A stretch of DNA of 49,597 nt, taken from the NCBI RefSeq assembly GCF_900143245.1, contig NZ_FRDK01000015.1, forward strand, positions 1 to 49,597, written 5' to 3'. The position numbers were made by a program, and so were the translations under genes. Origin of the DNA: Flavobacterium fryxellicola (GTDB lineage: Bacteria; Bacteroidota; Bacteroidia; Flavobacteriales; Flavobacteriaceae). Under the pieces are notes generated by a model. That model was not told the DNA's origin, searched no databases, and saw only the letters and a list, made by a program, of their open reading frames with translations. Below, in pieces: positions 43,368 to 49,597 of this stretch; position 1 is the stretch's first letter; every line of letters starts with the position of its first letter.

Positions 43368-43949
43368 TTAGTATTTAGCGATCTTGTTTCTAATTTTACT
43401 TAAAAACTCGGCTGAAATACCAAGATAGGATGCAATGTAGTGCTGGGCAACACGTTGTGGTAGTGCTGGGTACTGCAACAAAAATTCTGTGTATTTATCA
43501 GTAGCCGTTTTAGAAATAGTATGGAATAAGCGATCTTGCGTAACGGCTAAACTGCGTTGCATTAGAATTCGGAACGCACGTTCAAATTGAGGTGCTTTGC
43601 TAAACAATTTTTCTTTTGATTCAGGACTGAACATAAAAAACTCACAATCTTCCAATGTTTCGATAAAAACACGGCTTGGCTTGTCTTCGTAAATACTGAA
43701 CGAAATATCGCTTACCCAAGCATTCTCGATAGCAAATTGAAGAATGACTTCAAAGCCATTGGCATCTATATAATATTTTCGAACACAGCCTTTGACAACA
43801 AAAGCTTCAAAGTTGCACATCTCTCCTCCTTGCAACAACATCGTTTTCTTTGGAACGGATTTAAACTCCAACAAAGAATTAAAAATTTCTAATTCTTGCT
43901 GGTCAAAAGAGACGTAACGGCTTATATTTTTGTTGATTTGAGAATACAA
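43368..43949 (-). CDS. Crp/Fnr family transcriptional regulator
   Basis: This 193-residue protein has a cyclic-nucleotide-binding-like beta-roll (about 15-115: LLQGGEMCNFEAFVVKGCVRKYY, FSIYEDKPSRVF) and a C-terminal winged helix truncated to YPALPQRVAQHYIASYLGISAEFLSKIRNKI, typical of the Bacteroidota Crp/Fnr branch. The iron-sulphur cysteines of Fnr are absent. No ATG is available: an in-frame TAA lies nine bases before the TTG at 43949, so TTG is the start. It probably controls the downstream pirin gene. Confidence 0.9.
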   Translation of the reverse strand: MYSQINKNISRYVSFDQQELEIFNSLLEFKSVPKKTMLLQGGEMCNFEAFVVKGCVRKYYIDANGFEVILQFAIENAWVSDISFSIYEDKPSRVFIETLEDCEFFMFSPESKEKLFSKAPQFERAFRILMQRSLAVTQDRLFHTISKTATDKYTEFLLQYPALPQRVAQHYIASYLGISAEFLSKIRNKIAKY

Positions 43950-44059
43950 AGTTTTACTTTAGAAACTAAAGGTAAAAAATGTTTACTGAAAACCCCTAGT
44001 ACATATATTAAATTAGCAATATTTCCTAAAAAAACAAAAACTGCTCCCGATTAAATTCC

Positions 44060-44067
44060 TATTTTTG
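44060..44067 (+). promoter_or_regulatory. Promoter -7 box of udk
   Basis: TATTTTTG matches TAnnTTTG and lies 27 bases before the udk ATG. The -33 TTG partner is not clear. Confidence 0.45.
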
Positions 44068-44094
44068 TATCCATAAAATCACAACAAAACATTT

Positions 44095-44703
44095 ATGCTC
44101 ATTATAGGAATTGCAGGTGGTACAGGAAGCGGAAAAACAACCGTTGTACATCAGATTATGAATGAATTACCACAAACGGAAGTTGGTATTATTTCTCAGG
44201 ACTCATATTACAAAGAAAATCATGGACTTTCATTTGATGAAAGAGCTTTAATTAATTTTGATCATCCGCGTGCTATCGATTTTGAGTTACTCGTTGCGCA
44301 TCTTAAAGAATTAAAAGAGGGAAACAACATTCACCAACCTGTTTATTCTTTTGCAACGCACAATAGAACTGATGATTCTGTTTTTACACATCCTAGAAAA
44401 GTGATGATAGTAGAAGGAATTCTCATTCTTGCAAATCCGGAGTTAAGAGAATTATTTGATGTAAAAATATTCGTTCATGCCGATTCTGATGAACGATTAA
44501 TCCGACGAATGAAACGGGATATTGTAGAGCGTGGCCGCGATATGCACGAGGTCATTAATCGGTATCAAACCACATTAAAACCCATGCACGAGCAGTTCAT
44601 TGAACCTACAAAAGCGTTTGCCGATATAATTATTCCAAATGATAAGTACAATACCGTTGCCATAGATGTAGTTCGAGCAGTAATCAATCAAAAAATTCTG
44701 TAA
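44095..44703 (+). CDS. udk: Uridine kinase
   Basis: This 202-residue kinase phosphorylates uridine and cytidine in the pyrimidine salvage pathway. Walker A is GIAGGTGSGKTT at residues 5-16, followed by ISQDSYYKE, NFDHPRAIDFELL and VEGILILANPELRELFD. The lid region carries DERLIRRMKRDIVERGRD. Length is normal. It is followed after 169 bases by the DivIC-like gene, an order often seen in flavobacteria. Confidence 0.95.
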   Translation: MLIIGIAGGTGSGKTTVVHQIMNELPQTEVGIISQDSYYKENHGLSFDERALINFDHPRAIDFELLVAHLKELKEGNNIHQPVYSFATHNRTDDSVFTHPRKVMIVEGILILANPELRELFDVKIFVHADSDERLIRRMKRDIVERGRDMHEVINRYQTTLKPMHEQFIEPTKAFADIIIPNDKYNTVAIDVVRAVINQKIL

Positions 44704-44872
44704 TTTAGTTGTAATTTTGAAACTATAAAGGAATAGTCGCTATTTTCCGTTTTCCATTGCTACTAAATTTATGGAAATTCGTTAATAAAGTAGTAAAATG
44801 AGGTTCTCTTTATTCCCAGCAAAAGCTGGCTAAAAAAGAATTTTTATTGTAATCGGGGCTAAAAAGAACAAA

Positions 44873-45193
44873 ATGAGGAATCCGTATAAAGATACATCTT
44901 GGTTTAAATTTTTAAGTAACAAATACGTTTGGGTATTATTGTTTTTTTGTACATGGATGATTTTTTTAGATAACTATTCCTATTTCGATCATCGCATTTT
45001 AGACAAACAAATTGAAGATTTAGAGGACAATGCTACTTATTACCAAGAAGAAATTAAAAAAGATCAAGAGAATATTAAGCAATTAAAGAACTCCGAACAA
45101 ATAGAAAAATACGCCCGCGAAAAATACTATATGAAAAAAGATAGTGAAGATATTTATATCATTGAATTTGAAGGCGACACGATTGAAAAATAA
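44873..45193 (+). CDS. Septum formation initiator family protein (DivIC/FtsB-like)
   Basis: This 106-residue bitopic membrane protein has a short cytoplasmic head, a helix at about residues 18-36 (VWVLLFFCTWMIFLDN) and a periplasmic coiled coil (about 45-80, DKQIEDLEDNATYYQEEIKKD). The family motif EQIEKYAREKYYMKKDSEDIYII follows. It is part of the FtsQLB-type division complex, activating septal wall synthesis. It lies between udk and the methylmalonyl-CoA mutase genes. Confidence 0.92.
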   Translation: MRNPYKDTSWFKFLSNKYVWVLLFFCTWMIFLDNYSYFDHRILDKQIEDLEDNATYYQEEIKKDQENIKQLKNSEQIEKYAREKYYMKKDSEDIYIIEFEGDTIEK

Positions 45194-45322
45194 AATCAGC
45201 TTCCGACCATTTCCAAAGGGGAAAAGAGCATGAAATTAATAGAAAATATTAAACAATAAAATACCAATTTTTGGCTCAATTTCTTTTGGAGACCAGCTGG
45301 GATTGGGAAAAATACAACTAAA

Positions 45323-46687
45323 ATGACAACAAATCTTTTCGATGATTTCAATCCCGTTTCCTCCAAACAATGGAAGCAAAAAATTCAATTTGAACTTAAA
45401 GGAGCTGATTATAATGAAACCGTAGTTTGGAATTCTCCAGAAGACATTCAGGTCAAACCTTTCTACCACAGAGATGAATTAACTAAAACTTATTCTGTTG
45501 CCACAAAAGCGACTCAATTTAAAATTTGTCAAAATATATTTGTTTACGATATTGAAAAATCGATTGAAAGAGCATTGGACGTGCTCCATCGGGGTGCTGA
45601 CAGCCTTCGCTTCACAATAGAAAATGAAGCTATTGACGTAACCAAGCTGCTGGAAAATTTACCTTTAGAAAATAGCACGATCTATTTTAATCTTAGTTTT
45701 ATTTCAATCGATTTCGTTAAAAAAATAGATGCATTTGCAAAGAAAAACAATACTGTTATTTTTTGTAATTTAGATCCTATTGGGCAACTAGCACAAGACG
45801 GAAACTGGTTTGTAACTGCTGAAAAAACAAATTTTGAAACACTTAATTTACTTTCGAAACAAACCACATCACTCTCGCTAATTAGTATCAATACCGCTTT
45901 GTATCAAAATGCAGGGGCAAATATGGTGCAGCAAATTGCTTATAGTTTAGGACAAGCAAATGAATATTTCAATCGGATTGACTCCATCCAGCAACCTATT
46001 GTTTTTGAAGTTACGGTTGGGACAAATTACTTTTTTGAAATTGCAAAATTGCGTGCCCTGCGTTTACTTTTTAAATTAATTGCTGAAGAATACGATCACA
46101 ATTTGGATTGCAACATCATTGTTTCGCCTACCAAGCGCAACAAGACGTTATACGATTATAATGTAAACATGTTGCGCACCACAACGGAATGTATGAGTGC
46201 CATCATTGGCGGAGCGAATGCTATCGCTAATTTACCTTATGATGCTTTGTACCATAAAGACAATGAATTTGGTGATCGAATTGCCCGAAACCAATTGTTG
46301 ATTTTAAAAAATGAAAGCTACTTTGATAAAGTCAATAATCCGGCCGATGGAAGTTATTATATAGAAAACATCACCAATCAATTAGCCGAAAAATCGTTAG
46401 TTCTATTCAAAGATATCGAAGCAAATGGCGGATTTCTAAAACAACTTAACGATGGCATCATCAAAAGAAAAATTCAGGAAAGTGCCGGTACGGAACAAAA
46501 TCTATTCGATACAGGAAAAGAAATTTTATTAGGAACAAATAAACATCCTAATAAACAGGATAAAATGAAACATGATTTAGAATTGTTTCCTTTTGTAAAA
46601 GTCAAACCAAGAAAAACTTTGATTACGCCTATAATCGAAAAACGTCTGGCAGAAAAAATAGAACAGGAAAGATTGGATCTTGAATAG
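45323..46687 (+). CDS. mutA: Methylmalonyl-CoA mutase small (beta) subunit
   Basis: This 454-residue protein has a TIM-barrel mutase domain: KQWKQKIQFELKGADYNETV near the start, CFSAII-equivalent TTECMSAIIGGANAIANLPYD near 290 and NPADGSYYIENIT near 340. It lacks the C-terminal B12-binding domain, so it is the short, non-catalytic subunit of this shape. With the large subunit it interconverts methylmalonyl-CoA and succinyl-CoA, feeding propionate carbon into the TCA cycle. A broken toxin-antitoxin pair separates it from the large-subunit gene. Confidence 0.93.
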   Translation: MTTNLFDDFNPVSSKQWKQKIQFELKGADYNETVVWNSPEDIQVKPFYHRDELTKTYSVATKATQFKICQNIFVYDIEKSIERALDVLHRGADSLRFTIENEAIDVTKLLENLPLENSTIYFNLSFISIDFVKKIDAFAKKNNTVIFCNLDPIGQLAQDGNWFVTAEKTNFETLNLLSKQTTSLSLISINTALYQNAGANMVQQIAYSLGQANEYFNRIDSIQQPIVFEVTVGTNYFFEIAKLRALRLLFKLIAEEYDHNLDCNIIVSPTKRNKTLYDYNVNMLRTTTECMSAIIGGANAIANLPYDALYHKDNEFGDRIARNQLLILKNESYFDKVNNPADGSYYIENITNQLAEKSLVLFKDIEANGGFLKQLNDGIIKRKIQESAGTEQNLFDTGKEILLGTNKHPNKQDKMKHDLELFPFVKVKPRKTLITPIIEKRLAEKIEQERLDLE

Positions 46688-46758
46688 TCAGCCCGACTCT
46701 GTTATTTAATTTAATACCATTGGAAAGGAGTATATTTACTTTACTAAAACACAATATA

Positions 46759-46992
46759 ATGGAAGCCATAAGACAAATCGTTAAGGTGAAAAATCACAAA
46801 ATAAATATCACATTGCCAGATGATTTTAATGCTGATGAAGTTGAAGTCATTATTCTTCCAAAGTCGAATAATGTGGACATCCCTCAATGGCAAATGGACC
46901 AAGTTTGAGAAAGAACAGAGAAATATCTTAAAAATCCTTCTTCAGCTCAAGATATTGATGATTTTATAAAAGATATTGATGGTGAGGTATAA
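46759..46992 (+). pseudogene. Antitoxin gene with one nonsense codon
   Basis: The frame from the ATG at 46759 reads MEAIRQIVKVKNHKINITLP and VEVIILPKSNN, then meets TGA at 46906-46908, and continues in frame ERTEKYLKNPSSAQDIDDF to a TAA at 46990-46992. The full product would be 77 residues. The N-terminal half is a small beta-hairpin DNA-binding type and the C-terminal half is the toxin-binding tail, as in RelE/ParE-partner antitoxins. The truncated 49-residue product may still bind DNA. Its end overlaps the toxin gene start. Confidence 0.8.
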
Positions 46993-47278
46993 AATTGTAA
47001 TTGTAGAGGAAGCTAAACTTGATTTCAAAACAGTTTTGGATTGGTACAAAAGTATTCAACCTAAATTGGGTGATACGTTCTCCAATTCATTCAAGGAAAG
47101 TTGAAAGATAATTAAGTCAAATCCATTACTTTTTCAAATAAGATATGACAAGACCAGAATGACTTTAATTGAAAATATTCCATACGCAATTCATTTCAAC
47201 AACTACGATAACATAATTGTCATTACAGCTATTTTCCATACTTCAAGAAATACTGAAATATGGATTGAAAGGAATTAA
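46982..47278 (+). pseudogene. RelE/ParE-type toxin gene with one nonsense codon
   Basis: The GTG at 46982 overlaps the antitoxin stop. The frame reads VRYKIVIVEEAKLDFKTVLDWY, SIQPKLGDTF, then TGA at 47102-47104, then KSNPLLFQIRYDKTRMTLIE, FPYAIHF-like IPYAIHFNNYDN and [15 protein letters not shown], ending TAA at 47276-47278. This is the complete RelE/ParE superfamily fold with a typical length of 98 residues. The stop is a single lesion, so the toxin is dead. The pair sits between the two methylmalonyl-CoA mutase genes. Confidence 0.83.
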
Positions 47279-47312
47279 AAATTTCAAAAACTATAATCTT
47301 TGTACTAAACAA

Positions 47313-49451
47313 ATGAAAAGAAAAGATTTACAACATATAAAATTAAAAAGCACACATTTGAAATTGGAGAATGAAAATTCTCTGTCTGATGCATTTCTAA
47401 CCGCAGAAGGAATCGAAATAAAACCAACGTATTCAGAACAAGATATTGATAATATCAAGCATCTTGATTTTGGAGCTGGTTTTGCACCAAATCTACGTGG
47501 ACCGTACGCAACCATGTACGTTCGCCGACCTTGGACCGTGCGACAGTATGCCGGATTTTCTACTGCTGAAGAAAGTAATGCTTTTTACAGAAGAAATTTA
47601 GCTGCAGGGCAAAAAGGACTTTCAATCGCTTTTGATTTACCTACACATCGTGGCTATGACTCGGATCATGAGCGTGTGGTGGGTGATGTAGGAAAGGCGG
47701 GAGTTGCCATTGATTCCGTGGAAGATATGAAAGTATTATTCGACCAAATCCCTTTAGATGAAATGTCAGTTTCCATGACGATGAATGGTGCTGTTTTGCC
47801 TATAATGGCTTTCTACATTGTTGCAGCGGAAGAGCAAGGTGTACCACCTGAATTACTTTCCGGTACGATACAAAATGATATTTTGAAAGAGTTCATGGTG
47901 CGAAACACTTACATTTATCCGCCAACCCCTTCGATGAAAATCATTGCGGATATTTTTGAATTCACAAGCAAAAAAATGCCGAAATTTAACTCTATTTCTA
48001 TTTCGGGATACCACATGCAAGAAGCGGGAGCAACTGCAGATATTGAATTAGCGTACACGCTAGCCGACGGATTGGAGTATATTAGAACAGGATTAGCAAC
48101 CGGAATGAAAATTGACGAGTTCGCTCCACGATTATCCTTTTTCTGGGCCATTGGCATGAACCATTTTATGGAAATTGCTAAAATGCGTGCGGGAAGAATG
48201 ATCTGGGCCAAATTAGTCAAACAATTCGAACCAAAAGACGATAAATCATTAGCATTACGAACGCATTGCCAAACATCAGGTTGGAGTTTAACGGAGCAAG
48301 ATCCTTTCAATAATGTGGCTCGAACGTGCATTGAAGCAGCCGCAGCCGCTTTTGGAGGAACGCAATCCTTACATACCAATGCATTAGATGAAGCGATAGC
48401 CTTGCCTACAGACTTCTCTGCCAGAATTGCCAGAAACACACAACTCTATTTACAAGAAGAAACAAAGATTACTAAAACAGTTGATCCGTGGGCAGGAAGT
48501 TATTATGTAGAAAGTTTGACAAATGAAATTGCAGAGAATGCTTGGAAGCTTATTGAAGAAGTAGAAGAATTGGGTGGAATGACCAAAGCTATTGAATCTG
48601 GCATTCCTAAATTGAGAATCGAAGAAGCTGCAGCCAGAAAACAAGCTCGAATAGATAGCGGCCAAGATATTATTGTTGGAGTGAATCAATACCGCTTGGA
48701 AAAAGAGGATCCTTTGCAAATATTGGATGTAGATAACCAAATGGTCCGCAAACAACAATTAGAACAATTAGACCAAATAAAAGCAACTAGAGATGCTGAA
48801 AAAGTAAAAAAATCACTTGAAAAATTAACCTTGTGTGCAAAAACAGGCGAAGGTAATTTACTGGAAATAGCCGTTGAAGCTGCTCGAAACAGAACAACCT
48901 TAGGCGAAATCAGCGATGCTCTAGAAAGTGTATTTGGAAGATATAAAGCACAAATTAAATCTTTTAGTGGCGTGTACAGTAAAGAAATAAAAGACGATAA
49001 AAGTTTTGAAAAAGCAAAACAAATGGCAAACGCATTTGCCAAACAGGAAGGACGCCGCCCTCGAATCATGATTGCCAAAATGGGGCAGGACGGACACGAT
49101 CGCGGAGCAAAAGTAGTGGCTACCGGTTATGCTGATGTAGGCTTTGATGTGGATATTGGCCCACTTTTTCAAACACCGGAAGAAGCAGCCAAGCAAGCCA
49201 TAGAAAATGATGTTCATATTTTGGGTGTTTCCTCTCTAGCCGCAGGGCATAAAACTTTAGTTCCACAAGTAATTGAGGAGCTAAAAAAATACGGTCGTCA
49301 AGACATCATGGTTGTTGTAGGTGGAGTAATTCCTGCACAAGATTACCAGTTTTTGTTTGATGCTGGCGCAGTAGCCGTTTTTGGACCAGGAACAAAAATA
49401 AGCGAAGCTGCTATTAAAATATTAGAAATTTTAATAGAGAGTTTCGAATAA
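47313..49451 (+). CDS. mutB: Methylmalonyl-CoA mutase large (alpha) subunit
   Basis: This catalytic subunit has about 712 residues. The TIM barrel (residues 30-530) contains [21 protein letters not shown] and [13 protein letters not shown], and the C-terminal B12 domain has the cobalamin-binding GQDGHDRG with [12 protein letters not shown] and GPGT. It isomerises methylmalonyl-CoA and succinyl-CoA using adenosylcobalamin. The start at 47313 ([11 protein letters not shown]) is chosen; the longer frame from 47217 runs back through the toxin remnant. A TATAATCTTTG promoter-like box at 47292-47302 would let it be transcribed separately from mutA. Confidence 0.96.
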   Translation: MKRKDLQHIKLKSTHLKLENENSLSDAFLTAEGIEIKPTYSEQDIDNIKHLDFGAGFAPNLRGPYATMYVRRPWTVRQYAGFSTAEESNAFYRRNLAAGQKGLSIAFDLPTHRGYDSDHERVVGDVGKAGVAIDSVEDMKVLFDQIPLDEMSVSMTMNGAVLPIMAFYIVAAEEQGVPPELLSGTIQNDILKEFMVRNTYIYPPTPSMKIIADIFEFTSKKMPKFNSISISGYHMQEAGATADIELAYTLADGLEYIRTGLATGMKIDEFAPRLSFFWAIGMNHFMEIAKMRAGRMIWAKLVKQFEPKDDKSLALRTHCQTSGWSLTEQDPFNNVARTCIEAAAAAFGGTQSLHTNALDEAIALPTDFSARIARNTQLYLQEETKITKTVDPWAGSYYVESLTNEIAENAWKLIEEVEELGGMTKAIESGIPKLRIEEAAARKQARIDSGQDIIVGVNQYRLEKEDPLQILDVDNQMVRKQQLEQLDQIKATRDAEKVKKSLEKLTLCAKTGEGNLLEIAVEAARNRTTLGEISDALESVFGRYKAQIKSFSGVYSKEIKDDKSFEKAKQMANAFAKQEGRRPRIMIAKMGQDGHDRGAKVVATGYADVGFDVDIGPLFQTPEEAAKQAIENDVHILGVSSLAAGHKTLVPQVIEELKKYGRQDIMVVVGGVIPAQDYQFLFDAGAVAVFGPGTKISEAAIKILEILIESFE

Positions 49452-49539
49452 GCAAACGCCATTTCATATTCAATTTTACCTTAAAAACACCAATCGAAAG
49501 CTGAGGGCACTGAAAAAGTCATTTTATAATTATTATCAT

Positions 49540-49580
49540 AAAAACGAGGCAGAAAAACTTTATTTTCTGCCTCGTTTTTT
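49540..49580 (+). terminator. Intrinsic terminator after the mutase operon
   Basis: AAAACGAGGCAGAAAA (49541-49556) pairs perfectly with TTTTCTGCCTCGTTTT (49563-49578) and ends in a T tract, about 90 bases after the mutB stop. Confidence 0.9.
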
Positions 49581-49597
49581 GTATTTTTAAATGTAAT

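Noticed and set aside
5236..47104. UGA recoding (Trp or Sec) suggested by in-frame TGA in the RAYT, antitoxin and toxin genes
   Set aside because: The affected genes are accessory, other broken genes carry TAA, housekeeping genes use TGG for Trp, and no selenocysteine-like structure is evident. Nonsense mutation is simpler.
47217..47312. N-terminal extension of the mutB frame
   Set aside because: It reads through the end of the toxin remnant in another frame; the conserved protein starts at 47313.
1..49597. CRISPR arrays, tRNA and rRNA genes
   Set aside because: No regularly spaced direct repeats, cloverleaf-like stretches or rRNA-like GC-rich conserved blocks were seen on reading either strand; a covariance search was not possible.

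Overview
The window reads as a chromosomal segment of a Flavobacterium-like member of the Bacteroidota. The evidence is the AT-rich sequence, short gaps between genes, TAnnTTTG-type promoter boxes with little Shine-Dalgarno signal, and families typical of the group: an outer membrane beta-barrel protein, a TIGR03643 protein, a split methylmalonyl-CoA mutase, a DnaJ with a reduced zinc finger and conserved flavobacterial intergenic repeats. No rRNA, tRNA or CRISPR array was seen.

Positions 1-5750 are an accessory island. A very AT-rich two-gene unit (a DUF3696-type ATPase overlapping an unrecognised partner by one base) lies between an exact 10-bp inverted repeat, GTTGGCAGTA/TACTGCCAAC. A second unit, carrying a 55-residue membrane protein, lies between an exact 9-bp inverted repeat, GTTAGTGGC/GCCACTAAC. 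Both units begin with ACGTT and end in AACAGC next to palindromes, which resembles the end logic of integron cassettes. Directly behind each unit is a copy of the same IS91-like 3' end with a truncated transposase. An IS1182-type transposase remnant and a dead REP-associated (RAYT) transposase with 32-bp inverted palindromes complete the island. The ATPase pair is the best candidate for an undescribed, possibly defensive, system.

Positions 5750-20800 hold mostly ordinary genes: a SOUL haem-binding protein with a decayed partial duplicate, secreted proteins of unknown function, a DUF2254 membrane protein broken by one base, DUF2721, an outer membrane barrel protein, an EamA transporter, DoxX, AlkB, a sterol desaturase, TIGR03643, a pseudogene of a conserved small protein, an L,D-transpeptidase, an SDR and the tRNA methylthiotransferase MtaB.

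Positions 20800-32700 are mainly on the minus strand: a Cof-type HAD phosphatase, DUF2007, a single-domain DEAD-like ATPase, a 51-residue membrane protein missed by length cut-offs, a sigma-54 activator without a DNA-binding domain, a NatAB-like ABC exporter, dnaJ-grpE with a clear promoter, hisS, a MacB-type permease (plus strand) and prmC. Positions 32800-41400 carry a GNAT, ribD overlapping a HAD gene, a YigZ/IMPACT protein, a thioesterase, dnaA, a low-molecular-weight phosphatase, an RsmI-like methyltransferase, a methionine aminotransferase and a DECR-like SDR. Positions 41500-49597 carry a Crp/Fnr-pirin-YceI cluster in which yceI is dead, udk, a DivIC/FtsB-like protein and the two methylmalonyl-CoA mutase subunit genes, separated by a toxin-antitoxin pair in which each gene has one nonsense codon.

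The recurring theme is gene decay by single lesions (TGA or TAA codons, one-base indels) in accessory genes, beside intact housekeeping genes.
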